The notes under the pieces: model-generated
Database searches by the model: none
Told to the model about the DNA's origin: nothing
What the model saw: the letters and a program-made list of their open reading frames with translations, nothing else
Made by a program: the position numbers and the translations under genes
NCBI RefSeq assembly: GCF_014635305.1
Contig: NZ_BMCS01000001.1
Location: 2,542,001-2,606,000 of the forward strand
Direction: 5' to 3'
Length of the DNA: 64,000 nt
Source of the DNA: Williamsia phyllosphaerae
GTDB taxonomy: Bacteria > Actinomycetota > Actinomycetes > Mycobacteriales > Mycobacteriaceae
Shown here: positions 7,558 to 15,938 of the stretch, piece by piece
Position numbering within the stretch: the first letter of the stretch is position 1
How the letters are laid out: each line of letters begins with the position of its first letter

Positions 7558-8076
7558 TCATGAATCGAACACGTTCCAGCAGATGCTGTTCCGCCGGGCC
7601 TGGTCCTCGGTCACCAGCTCGCGCAGGTGGGTCGGTAGCTGCGCGAGCTGCCGATCCCGCTCGGCCAACCGCACCTCGGCCGGGTCGACGGTCGGACCTG
7701 CCGCCGACATCACTGCCTTGATGGCGTACGCCGCCGCACCGAGGTCGTGTTCGGGAACGTGAGCAACGCAGGCGGCCTGACCGGCTGAGTACGCGGCGAA
7801 ACGCGCGGCACCCATGAGGTCTCGCGCCGCGCCCATGGCGTGTCCGCCGCACGCTCGGGAATCCATCATCGACATCGACCCCGTTGCCCACGAGCGCACC
7901 GCGGCGATGGCGACACGGGGCCGCGTGTCGGCCGCCCGCTCGCGTTCGAACAGGGACAGCACGTGCTCGGCACAGTCGGCCGACCACAGCGCGAGAGCGC
8001 GGTGATCGTCGTCGGTCAGCAAGCCGCCGCGGCGGATCGTCACCAGGCGAGGGTCTCGGACCGAGGGCAGGATCAC
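7558..8076 (-). CDS. putative immunity protein (Imm5-like)
   Basis: 172 residues if read from GTG 8074-8076; a later in-frame GTG at 8041-8043 is possible. The pattern ALWSADCAEHVLSLFE near the N-terminus, Ala-rich helices, and VPEHDLGAAAYAIKAV followed by a basic-acidic tail fit the Imm-5-like family (putative immunity proteins, sometimes misnamed SbcC exonuclease). No membrane segment or signal peptide is seen, so it should be a small cytoplasmic helical protein. It converges on the SOS-controlled HNH gene with a 7-nt gap and lies 19 nt after the lipoprotein gene on its own strand. Whether it binds and inhibits the HNH protein is a hypothesis. Confidence 0.7.
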   Translation of the reverse strand: MILPSVRDPRLVTIRRGGLLTDDDHRALALWSADCAEHVLSLFERERAADTRPRVAIAAVRSWATGSMSMMDSRACGGHAMGAARDLMGAARFAAYSAGQAACVAHVPEHDLGAAAYAIKAVMSAAGPTVDPAEVRLAERDRQLAQLPTHLRELVTEDQARRNSICWNVFDS

Positions 8077-8095
8077 CGCTGAGTCCGCAGGACGT

Positions 8096-9421
8096 CTACG
8101 TCTTGGGCGGGGCGAAGTAATAGACCTCGCCGAGGTTGGTGGCGGTGGCCACGTCGCCACCGGGAGACACCGCGACACCGGTCGTGAACCCGACGGCCTG
8201 CGGCAGATCCAGGGAGCGCTTGGTGGAACCGTCGGTTGCCGACACCTCGAGCAGCTTGAGCGCCTTGGTGTTCGGGTCGCGGACCACCACCCAGGCGGTC
8301 TTTGCCTCCGTGCTGGTGGCCAGGCTGACCGTCTGCAGATCGTTGCGACGCCAGCCGGCCTCGGCGCGATCGCCGCGGTCCCTGATGGTGATCAACGGTG
8401 AGCCGATGACTCCGGTCGGGATGATCGTGCCGTCCGGCGACACCGACATCGTCCCGAACCCGTACCCGCCGATGAAGTAGTCCCACTTGCGCTTCCCGGT
8501 CTCGGCGTCGAGCGCGTAGATGCTGCCGAGGCGGTCGAACACGTAGAGGGTCTTGCGGTCTGCGGACAGCGTGGGCGTACCGATGACTCCGCTCGGGATC
8601 TGGGTGGCCCAGCTCTGGCGGATCGAGCGGGCGCCCTTGACCTCGTCGTACCGCATGGCCCGGACCTCGGAGGCGATGGCGTTTTCCGGGAAGTAGTTCA
8701 GGTAGAACTGCTCTCGTTCGTCGTCCACCGCGGGGCTCGCCGGAACGGGGCAGTTCGGACCGGCGGTGACGCAGTCCCCGAGACCGAAGGCAGGCTGGGC
8801 CGGATCGGCGTTCGGCCGCAACGCGATCCCCGGCGCGACGGGCTCACCGGTCTGCGCGTTGAGCAGCAGGATCTGTCCCTGGTTGGTGACCATGAGGACC
8901 ACCCCCTTGGCCGCGAACTTCGCCGAGACGGGCACGCCGACGGTCGCGAACTTCCAGCGGACCGCGCCGCCACCGTTGAGCGCGTAGAACTGTCCGGCCT
9001 CGCCGATGTAGATGTTCTCGAACTGGTCGACGAGCATCGAGTTGAGTTCGGCCCCGACACCGAGCCGGCGACAGAAGTTCTTCCGTCCGGCGCGGGAATC
9101 GAGCACGAAGGTGTTGCACCCGGCAGCGGTGCGCGAGGTGACGCCGACGTTGTAGCGACTGGAGATCGTGATCGGTGCGGAGATCGGGCCCCCGGTGGGG
9201 CGGGTCCATGACAACGCCAGCTCGTCGGGCGACGTCGGGTAGGCGAAGTTCGAGTTGGCGGCGTTACCCCCGTAACTCGACCACCCGGCACTGGCCACCG
9301 ACCGCACGTCATCGGTGCCGTCCGAGCACGAACTGACCGCGACCGCCGCGACGACGGCGAGCAGAGCTGCGCGTGCCACCACTCCGACCCGGCCGGGTCG
9401 TCGCGTAATCGTGCGCCGCAT
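8096..9421 (-). CDS. PQQ-type beta-propeller lipoprotein (Rv3035-like)
   Basis: 441 residues beginning with a basic n-region, a hydrophobic stretch and the lipobox VSSC, so it should be lipidated and exported. The rest has repeated blades of the pyrrolo-quinoline-quinone-like beta-propeller type (for example LLLNAQTGEPV, LYVFDRLGSIYALDAETGKRKW). Such proteins often act as scaffolds or binding proteins and need not bind PQQ. Start ATG has the RBS AGGAG 8 nt upstream (minus strand). Order and orientation relative to the divergent acyltransferase match Rv3035/Rv3034c. Function is unknown. Confidence 0.88.
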   Translation of the reverse strand: MRRTITRRPGRVGVVARAALLAVVAAVAVSSCSDGTDDVRSVASAGWSSYGGNAANSNFAYPTSPDELALSWTRPTGGPISAPITISSRYNVGVTSRTAAGCNTFVLDSRAGRKNFCRRLGVGAELNSMLVDQFENIYIGEAGQFYALNGGGAVRWKFATVGVPVSAKFAAKGVVLMVTNQGQILLLNAQTGEPVAPGIALRPNADPAQPAFGLGDCVTAGPNCPVPASPAVDDEREQFYLNYFPENAIASEVRAMRYDEVKGARSIRQSWATQIPSGVIGTPTLSADRKTLYVFDRLGSIYALDAETGKRKWDYFIGGYGFGTMSVSPDGTIIPTGVIGSPLITIRDRGDRAEAGWRRNDLQTVSLATSTEAKTAWVVVRDPNTKALKLLEVSATDGSTKRSLDLPQAVGFTTGVAVSPGGDVATATNLGEVYYFAPPKT

Positions 9422-9513
9422 GGTGCTCCTGAACGTCGATGAACACCGGTGAGCCTATCGCGAGCGCACTGGTGAATCCGGCACCGGAGGTGGGTCGGTT
9501 ATCGTGTGAGCCC

Positions 9514-10272
9514 ATGACGAGCATGTGGAACGCATCACTGCGTTCGCGCCTTCGCGCCGGCCGACGCCGCGATCCTGCTCAGGCGCGTTTCCTCACCCGT
9601 GACTCGATCCGCTGGGTGATCAGCCACCGCGCCTATTCCCCCTGGTACCTGGTCCGGTACGTGCGTCTCTGGCGATTCCGCACCGCGAACCCGCACGTCG
9701 TCCTGCGCGGCATGGTCTTCCTCGGCAAGAACGTCGAGATCCACGCCACGCCGGAACTGTCGCGGCTCGAGATCGGCCGGTGGGTGCACATCGGCGACGG
9801 GAACTCGATCCGCTGCCACGAGGGGTCGCTGCGCATCGGCGACAAGGTGGTCCTCGGCGAGAACAACGTCATCAACGCCTATCTCGACATCGAGATCGGC
9901 GCCTCGACGCTCATGGCCGACTGGTGCTACGTCTGCGATTTCGACCACAAGATGGACGACATCACCCTGCCCATCAAGGACCAGGGCATCGTGAAGGGGC
10001 CGGTCCGGATCGGCGCCGACACCTGGGTCGCGACCAAGGTGTCGGTCCTGCGCAACACGATCGTCGGCCGCGGATGCGTCCTCGGCTCGCACGCGGTGGT
10101 CAAGGGCGAGATCGGTGACTACTCGATCGCCGTCGGGGCACCGGCGCGCGTGGTCAAGAACCGGATGGACGCCTGGGCGTCGAACGCCGCCGAACGCGCC
10201 GAACTCGAGCGCGCGCTCGCCGACATCGAACGCAAGAAGGCCGCGCTGCCCGGTCGCGACGCCCCCGCCTGA
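9514..10272 (+). CDS. left-handed beta-helix (hexapeptide) acyltransferase (Rv3034c-like)
   Basis: 252 residues from ATG 9514. Repeated hexapeptides such as LEIGRWVHIGDGN, LRIGDKVVLGENN and GPVRIGADTWVATKVSVLRNTIVGRGCVLGS (spread over residues 85-210) define the LbH acyltransferase fold that uses acyl-CoA to O-acylate sugars. An upstream in-frame ATG at 9439 exists, but a TATCGT box ends 8 nt before 9514 and would leave the longer form untranscribed. In M. tuberculosis the counterpart sits in the cluster proposed for methylglucose lipopolysaccharide synthesis, so it may acylate that polymer. Confidence 0.88.
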   Translation: MTSMWNASLRSRLRAGRRRDPAQARFLTRDSIRWVISHRAYSPWYLVRYVRLWRFRTANPHVVLRGMVFLGKNVEIHATPELSRLEIGRWVHIGDGNSIRCHEGSLRIGDKVVLGENNVINAYLDIEIGASTLMADWCYVCDFDHKMDDITLPIKDQGIVKGPVRIGADTWVATKVSVLRNTIVGRGCVLGSHAVVKGEIGDYSIAVGAPARVVKNRMDAWASNAAERAELERALADIERKKAALPGRDAPA

Positions 10273-10307
10273 TCGCCCCCACCTGAGCGCGCCCGGCTGT
10301 CGGACAC

Positions 10308-11369
10308 CTAGCGCAGCAGCTTCACCTGACCGCCGTCCAGCATCGTCGCGAACATCTGCTCCAGTGACTCCTGCATCGGTCGGTACGAGATCCCGAGGGC
10401 ACTGCGGCTCTTGGAGTTGTCCAGGCGCAACGGTTGTCCCGAACACCGCTTCACGAATCGCCGGTCGCGGCCCACGAGAGGTGCGACGGCGACCAGGAGC
10501 GGGATGGGCAGGGGGAATCGCGGCAGCGGACGGCGCCACTTGAACCGGGGGAGCAGCGCGCGCCCCATCTCGAGCAGATCGGTGTTCGCGGCGGACAGGA
10601 TGTGCCGTCCCTCGGCGTCGGGCAGGTAGGCGGCGTTGACGTGTGCCGCAGCGACCTCCCGCACATCGACCACGCCGATCTTGATGCGCGGGGCGCCGAG
10701 CGCCATCATCCCGTTGCCCAACTGGCTGACGATCGCGAAGCTCTCCGAGGTGGGGGCCGGCCCCAGGGCCGGCCCGATGACCAGCGACGGGTTGATGACC
10801 ACGAGCCGCCAGCGCGACTGTGCGTCGGCGATCTCCCAGGCCTTTTTCTCGGCCAACGTCTTCGACAGGTTGTAGGGCTCGTAGTCGAGCGACGCCGAGG
10901 TGTTCCAGTTCTGCTCGGTCAGCGTGCCGCCGGCGTCGGCGCAGTCCACGGTGTCGGTGTAGACGGCGGCGACCGAGCTGGTCAGCACCACCCGGGTGAC
11001 CGACTCGGTGCGGTCGGCCGACTCGAGCACGGTGCGGGTGCCCTCGACGGCCGGATCGACCAGGTCGCGCTGGGCGTCGTCGAAGTCCGACGTGAACGGC
11101 GACGCGGTGTGGAACACGATGCCGCAGCCCGCCATCGCCTCATCGAACGAGCCGTCCTCGAGCAGCTGCGCACGGAACAGCCGCAGCGTGCCCGGCGAGG
11201 AGTCGGCCAGCGCGGTCAGGTGTGCGACCTTCGCGGTGTTGTCGGGATCGCGGACGGTGCCGTGGACGGTCACCCCGGCTTCGAGCAGATCCTTGATCAG
11301 CCATCCGGCGACGTAGCCGGTGGCGCCGGTGACCAGTACGGGCGTGGAGGTGTCGATGTCGGGGCTCAT
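10308..11369 (-). CDS. NAD(P)-dependent extended SDR (aldehyde/dihydroflavonol-reductase type)
   Basis: 353 residues from ATG 11367-11369. The cofactor motif TGATGYVAGWL is at the N-terminus and the catalytic YNLSK is near residue 170, with the upstream Ser in VVLTSSVAAVY. This places it in the extended SDRs related to dihydroflavonol-4-reductase and yeast-type aldehyde reductases. A TTG nine bases upstream would add three residues, but TAGATT (11377-11382, minus strand) ends 7 nt before the ATG, which favours a leaderless ATG start. The substrate is unknown. It lies between the acyltransferase and the glucan operon and reads with the latter. Confidence 0.87.
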   Translation of the reverse strand: MSPDIDTSTPVLVTGATGYVAGWLIKDLLEAGVTVHGTVRDPDNTAKVAHLTALADSSPGTLRLFRAQLLEDGSFDEAMAGCGIVFHTASPFTSDFDDAQRDLVDPAVEGTRTVLESADRTESVTRVVLTSSVAAVYTDTVDCADAGGTLTEQNWNTSASLDYEPYNLSKTLAEKKAWEIADAQSRWRLVVINPSLVIGPALGPAPTSESFAIVSQLGNGMMALGAPRIKIGVVDVREVAAAHVNAAYLPDAEGRHILSAANTDLLEMGRALLPRFKWRRPLPRFPLPIPLLVAVAPLVGRDRRFVKRCSGQPLRLDNSKSRSALGISYRPMQESLEQMFATMLDGGQVKLLR

Positions 11370-11395
11370 GGGAGCCAATCTAGTGCCCCGTGTCG

Positions 11396-12658
11396 TCAGC
11401 CCGGTCCGCCGGAGAGGTCGCGATCGGGGAGGGGGCGCTCGACGATGACGGGTCGGCCCAACGGCCGGCGAACCCGCCGCTTGGCGGAGAGGTAGACGCC
11501 CGCGGTGCGTTCGGCCACGAGCCCCCAGGAGAACTCGGCGGTGAGACGGTCTCGTGCGTTGACCGCCCTTCGTTGTGCCGCAACGGGATCGGCGAGGACA
11601 CCGCGGACCGCAGCGGCCAGTCCGGCCACGTCGCCCGCGGCGAACGACAACCCGGTCACCCCGTCGGTGACCGCCTCGCCGAGCCCGCCCGCGGTCGAGG
11701 TCACCAGTGGGGCGCCGGTGGCCGCGGCCTCCAACGCCACGATGCCGAACGGCTCGTAGCGGCTGGGCAGCACGATGGCGTCACACGCCTGCATGAGCGT
11801 CACCAGTCCGTCGTGTCCGACGGGACCGGCAAAGGTGACCGCCCTGGTCACACGGTGCGTGCGGACGAGTTCGCGCAGCCAGGTCTCCTGGGTCCCGTCG
11901 CCGGCGATGACCAACGTCGTCCCCGGATGGGTCCGTCGGATGCGGGGCAGCGCCGCGATCGCGTCCTGGATGCCCTTCTCGTACTCCAGGCGCCCGGCGT
12001 AGAGCAGCGTGGCCGGGCCGGTGTTGACCCGGCGCGGTCGGAAGGGCCAGGTGGTGATGTCGATCCCGTTGTGGATGGTGTGGATCTCGGCCAGGTCTGG
12101 CCCGAACAGACGGGTCACCTCATCGTGCATCGACGCCGAGCAGGTGATGAGCGCGTCGGCCTCGGCGGCGAGCCACCACTCCACCGAGTGCACCTGCCGG
12201 TTCACGCGACCGCTGACCCAACCGCTGTGTCGGCCCGCCTCGGTGGCGTGGATCGTCGCCACCAGGGGCACATCGTGGAACTCGGCCAGCGCGACGGCGG
12301 GGTGGGCCACCAACCAGTCGTGGGCGTGGACGACGTCGGGCACCCACGGCTCGCCGGTGGCGGACCGGATACGTAGGCCCGACCGGATCATGCTGTGCCC
12401 CATGGCCAGGACCCACGCCATCATGTCCTGCGCGAAGTCGAACGCCGGCGGATCCTCCGCCGCGGCGATCACCCGCACGCCCTCCACGACATCGTCGGAC
12501 GACGGGTGCGTCGCGGCGTCCGATCCGGTCGGAGTTCGGGTGAGCACGACGACCTCGTGGCCCAGGGCGGCGAGCTCGACGGCGAGATGGTGCACGTGCC
12601 GACCGAGACCACCGACGACGACCGGCGGGTACTCCCAGGACACGACCAGGACCTTCAT
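11396..12658 (-). CDS. GT4 alpha-glucan glycosyltransferase (Rv3032-like)
   Basis: 420 residues from ATG 12656-12658. N-terminal VSWEYPPVVVGGLGRHVHHL is the glycogen-synthase-like acceptor/donor loop, and PSRYEPFGIVALEAAATG contains the E-x7-E nucleotide-sugar site of retaining GT4 enzymes. The M. tuberculosis homolog Rv3032 elongates alpha-1,4-glucans for methylglucose lipopolysaccharide and capsular glucan, presumably from ADP- or UDP-glucose. The ATG overlaps the stop of the branching-enzyme gene (ATGA), so the two are translationally coupled. The long open frame upstream of this ATG is just read-through into the neighbouring gene. Confidence 0.92.
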   Translation of the reverse strand: MKVLVVSWEYPPVVVGGLGRHVHHLAVELAALGHEVVVLTRTPTGSDAATHPSSDDVVEGVRVIAAAEDPPAFDFAQDMMAWVLAMGHSMIRSGLRIRSATGEPWVPDVVHAHDWLVAHPAVALAEFHDVPLVATIHATEAGRHSGWVSGRVNRQVHSVEWWLAAEADALITCSASMHDEVTRLFGPDLAEIHTIHNGIDITTWPFRPRRVNTGPATLLYAGRLEYEKGIQDAIAALPRIRRTHPGTTLVIAGDGTQETWLRELVRTHRVTRAVTFAGPVGHDGLVTLMQACDAIVLPSRYEPFGIVALEAAATGAPLVTSTAGGLGEAVTDGVTGLSFAAGDVAGLAAAVRGVLADPVAAQRRAVNARDRLTAEFSWGLVAERTAGVYLSAKRRVRRPLGRPVIVERPLPDRDLSGGPG

Positions 12659-14187
12659 GAGATGTCGTGCCGTCGGATGCGGCGGGCGTCGAGCCCGGGG
12701 AAGAGGGAGTCGGCGCGATGCCATCCGTCGGCGAGGCGGGTGGCCGATGCGTCCCGACCGGCGTCTGCGGCCCAACAGATCTCGCGTGTGGCGTGCGCAT
12801 GCTTGAACGCCCGCTCGCGTGCGTAGCCGGCCGCGGAGTCCTTCGACACCATGAACGCCCAGTCCGACGACACGGTCAGCAGTGCCTCACGCAGTATCTG
12901 GTCGGACACCCGGTCGCGGCCGACGCCGCGGGTGTCGAGGCGCTTGGCCACGGTGTCCAGCGCGGAACGGACCACGTCGGAGTTCAGGGACACCAGATCC
13001 GACACCGCGGGCCCGTCCCACACCCGCCAGTCCTTGCCCGACCCCCATGACGAACGCTCGAGATCGACAGGGGTGCCGACGTATCCGGCGTCGTGGGCGT
13101 CGGCCAGGGTGCCGACGGAGACGCCCACCTCGGGCAGGCGTCGCAGCACGGCCTCGAGCCACTGCGGGCCCTCGAACCACCAGTGTCCGAACAACTCGGT
13201 GTCGAAGGCCGCGACCACCAGTGCCGGTCGGCCGATCCGATCGGACTCACCGATCAGTCGCTCGCGCACCCGCGTGACGAAGTCCTCGACGTGGACCGCC
13301 AGCGCCCGGTGCGCCCGCTCCGGTTCGTAGGGTGCCTTCTGTTCGCCGGGCACCGACCGACCGGTGACCCGGGCGGGCTTGAGACCCGAATGATGGTCGT
13401 AGGTGTGGAAATCTCGGTACGCGCCGTGACCGGGATACCCCGATCGCGGGGACCACACGCGGTAACTGATGTCGAGGTCACGACCGAAGGCGACGACACC
13501 GCTGTCGCCGACCGGTCGACCCAGCGCGGTGTCGCCGCGCAACGCGGGCCCGTCGACCATGAAATGCCTGACCCCGGCGTCGCGGTACTCCGTCTCCATC
13601 CCGGGGACGAAGGCGCATTCCGGCGCCCAGATGCCCTGCGGTCGTGAGCCGACGCGGACGCCTGCGTCGTGCAGCCCCTCGTCGAGGGCGAAGCGTCGGA
13701 GCCGCGGATCGAGCAGCGGGCCGAACGAGTGCGCGAGCGGACCGCCGAGCAGTTCCACCGTCCCGGCGTCGACGAGCGTCCGCAGCCCGCCGGAACCGCC
13801 GTGGCGCCAGTGCATCTCGAAGTCGTCGAGCGCGGCGTCGGCGGCGCGGTACTCACGGTGACCCAGTGCGGAGGAGCCCCCGCCGGGTGCGAGTGCGGCC
13901 TCCTGTGCGCGTAGCTGCCACGAGGCGAGCCACTCGTACATCGACACCAGGCAGTGCGGATCGTCGAGCTGCGCGGCGAGCACCGGGGTCACCCCGAGAC
14001 TCACCTGACCGGTCAGACCGTCGGCGGCGAGCCGTCGGAACGCGGCGAACAGAGGTTGATACGAGCCGGCCCAGGACTGATAGAGCCATTCCTCGCCGAC
14101 CGGCCACCGTCCGTGGTTCGCGAGCCACGGTAGATGGGAGTGCAGGACGATCGAGAACTGTCCGGGGACCTCCCGGTCGGTGGTCAT
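12655..14187 (-). CDS. GH57 1,4-alpha-glucan branching enzyme (Rv3031-like)
   Basis: 510 residues. It has the GH57 conserved regions in order: HSHLPW near residue 17, GIWAPECAFVPGMETEY with the nucleophile Glu, and AAFDTELFGHWWFEGP with the acid/base Asp. Family members introduce alpha-1,6 branches into alpha-1,4 glucans. Its start overlaps the stop of the methyltransferase gene and its stop overlaps the start of the GT4 gene, both as ATGA, so the three proteins are made from one message. In mycobacteria this trio is assigned to methylglucose lipopolysaccharide synthesis. Confidence 0.93.
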   Translation of the reverse strand: MTTDREVPGQFSIVLHSHLPWLANHGRWPVGEEWLYQSWAGSYQPLFAAFRRLAADGLTGQVSLGVTPVLAAQLDDPHCLVSMYEWLASWQLRAQEAALAPGGGSSALGHREYRAADAALDDFEMHWRHGGSGGLRTLVDAGTVELLGGPLAHSFGPLLDPRLRRFALDEGLHDAGVRVGSRPQGIWAPECAFVPGMETEYRDAGVRHFMVDGPALRGDTALGRPVGDSGVVAFGRDLDISYRVWSPRSGYPGHGAYRDFHTYDHHSGLKPARVTGRSVPGEQKAPYEPERAHRALAVHVEDFVTRVRERLIGESDRIGRPALVVAAFDTELFGHWWFEGPQWLEAVLRRLPEVGVSVGTLADAHDAGYVGTPVDLERSSWGSGKDWRVWDGPAVSDLVSLNSDVVRSALDTVAKRLDTRGVGRDRVSDQILREALLTVSSDWAFMVSKDSAAGYARERAFKHAHATREICWAADAGRDASATRLADGWHRADSLFPGLDARRIRRHDIS

Positions 14188-14972
14188 GTCTGCTCGGAGG
14201 GCTTCAGTGCGACGGCCAGCAGGTCGAGGCTCGCCTCGATGTCGTCGGGGTGGATCTCGAAATCGGTCGACCGGATGCTCGCGACGTCGGCCGTCAGCGC
14301 CGTGGGCCAGGCCTCGCCGTCGAGCGCGCGCTGGATCTGGGCGTCGATGAACGACCCGCCCCAGCGCTTGTCGAGTGCCCGCAGCGCGGGGCCGTGGTGT
14401 ACGCCGGCCAACTCCGACACCGCGAACCCGTTGTCGGTGAGCAGCTCCGTGAGCTCGCCGGCCGACAGCTCCCGGGTGTGGAACGGGTTGAGAGGGGTGT
14501 CACGGCCGGGGGAGAAGGTGATCCGGTTCGGTGTGCTCATCAGCAACAGGCCACCCGGGCGCAGCACCCGCGCGCATTCCCGGACGAATTGTGGCTGATC
14601 CCACAGGTGCTCGATCACCTGGAAATTGACGACCACGTCGACGCTCGCGTCGGCCAACGGGAGGTCGATCAGGTTGCCCTGTTCGATGCTCAGACGCGGG
14701 TACCGGGCCCGGGTGTGGGCGACGGCGGTCGCGTCGTAGTCGACGCACACGACGCTGCGCGCGACGTCGGCGAGCATGTCCGCCCCGTACCCCTCGCCGG
14801 ATCCGGCTTCGAGCACGTCACGGTCGGTGCAGATCGCGAGAATGTGTTCGTAGGCCACTTCATGTCGCCGGAACCAGTAGTTCTCCTCGGCGATCCCCGG
14901 CGCGGTGCGTTCGCCGGTGAGCACGAGGGTGGGCCCCTGTGCCGACTCCGGGCGCTCGGTTGGGTTGATCAT
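14184..14972 (-). CDS. SAM-dependent methyltransferase of the glucan operon (Rv3030-like)
   Basis: 262 residues from ATG 14970-14972. Motif I VLEAGSGEGYGADML and VVNFQVIEHLWDQP mark a class I small-molecule methyltransferase, and LTGERTAPG...ENYWFRRHEVAY at the N-terminus is characteristic of this family. An upstream ATG at 15015-15017 would add 15 residues that look unlike the family. It is the first gene of the operon with the branching enzyme and glycosyltransferase (ATGA overlap). It is a candidate sugar O-methyltransferase for a polymethylated glucan. The site methylated cannot be told from sequence. Confidence 0.88.
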   Translation of the reverse strand: MINPTERPESAQGPTLVLTGERTAPGIAEENYWFRRHEVAYEHILAICTDRDVLEAGSGEGYGADMLADVARSVVCVDYDATAVAHTRARYPRLSIEQGNLIDLPLADASVDVVVNFQVIEHLWDQPQFVRECARVLRPGGLLLMSTPNRITFSPGRDTPLNPFHTRELSAGELTELLTDNGFAVSELAGVHHGPALRALDKRWGGSFIDAQIQRALDGEAWPTALTADVASIRSTDFEIHPDDIEASLDLLAVALKPSEQT

Positions 14973-15088
14973 CCCCGGGAGCCTAGTGGCCGACGTTGTG
15001 ATCAGCGTCATGGCCACCTCCGGACCTGGGATGGAACGGGTGTCAATTGCGCCCCTGGTTGGGGTTAAAGTGGAATGGAACGCTTATC

Positions 15089-15104
15089 CTTACCGGGCGG
15101 TAAG
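15089..15104. promoter_or_regulatory. palindrome CTTACCG-GG-CGGTAAG upstream of etfBA
   Basis: Perfect 7-bp arms with a 2-nt centre, 25-40 bp before the etfB start. Size and symmetry fit a TetR-family operator; ACCG..CGGT-cored operators of this kind control beta-oxidation genes in several bacteria. ETF accepts electrons from acyl-CoA dehydrogenases, so a fatty-acid-responsive repressor would make sense. The regulator gene is not in this window. Confidence 0.55.
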
Positions 15105-15138
15105 TTGACGAACCCCAAGCAGGAGGTCGATGAGGACC

Positions 15139-15924
15139 ATGACGAACACTGTCGTATTGATCAAGCAGGTTCCAGACACCTGGTCCGAGCGCAAGCTCTC
15201 CGATGGTGACTACACGCTGGACCGTGAAGCAGCCGACGCGGTGCTCGACGAGATCAACGAGCGCGCTGTCGAAGAGGCGCTCCTGATCAAGGAGTCGAGC
15301 GGTGGCGAGGTGACGATCCTGTCCGCAGGACCCGAGCGCGCCGCCGACGCGATCCGCAAGGCTCTGTCCATGGGTGCCGACAAGGCCATCCACATCAAGG
15401 ACGACCTGATGCACGGCTCCGACTCCGTCCAGACCGCGTACGTGCTCGCACGCGCACTGGGCACCGTCGAGGGCGTGGAACTCGTGATCGCGGGCAACGA
15501 GGCCACCGACGGACGTGGCGGCGCGGTGCCGGCCATGATCGCCGAGTACCTCGAGCTGCCGCACCTGACGCACCTGCGCAAGCTCACCGTCGAGGGCGAG
15601 ACCCTCACCGGCGAGCGCGAGACCGACGAGGGCATCACCCACGTCGAGGCCTCGCTGCCGGCCATCGTCAGCGTGACCGAGAAGATCAACGAGCCCCGAT
15701 TCCCCTCGTTCAAGGGGATCATGGCGGCAAAGAAGAAGGAAGTACAGGTCCTCTCCCTCGCCGAGATCGGCGTCGAGCCGTCGGATGTCGGCCTCGAGAA
15801 CGCCGGTTCGACGGTGACGTCGTCCACCCCGAAGCCGCCCAAGACCGCCGGCGAGCGCGTGACCGACGAAGGCGACGGCGGCACGAAGGTCGCTGAGTAC
15901 CTTGTCGGCCAGAAGATCATCTGA
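15139..15924 (+). CDS. etfB: electron transfer flavoprotein subunit beta
   Basis: 261 residues from ATG 15139. The N-terminus MTNTVVLIKQVPDTWSERKL and the central VIAGNEATDGRGGAVPAMIA with LPHLT are standard EtfB/FixA segments; EtfB holds AMP and docks EtfA, passing electrons from acyl-CoA dehydrogenases to the respiratory chain. ATG 15130 is an alternative start, but homologs begin at the second ATG; AGGAGG at 15121-15126 is 12 nt from it and only 3 nt from the first. etfA follows after 14 nt. A likely operator lies upstream. Confidence 0.95.
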   Translation: MTNTVVLIKQVPDTWSERKLSDGDYTLDREAADAVLDEINERAVEEALLIKESSGGEVTILSAGPERAADAIRKALSMGADKAIHIKDDLMHGSDSVQTAYVLARALGTVEGVELVIAGNEATDGRGGAVPAMIAEYLELPHLTHLRKLTVEGETLTGERETDEGITHVEASLPAIVSVTEKINEPRFPSFKGIMAAKKKEVQVLSLAEIGVEPSDVGLENAGSTVTSSTPKPPKTAGERVTDEGDGGTKVAEYLVGQKII

Positions 15925-15938
15925 GGAGCGTAGAAATC

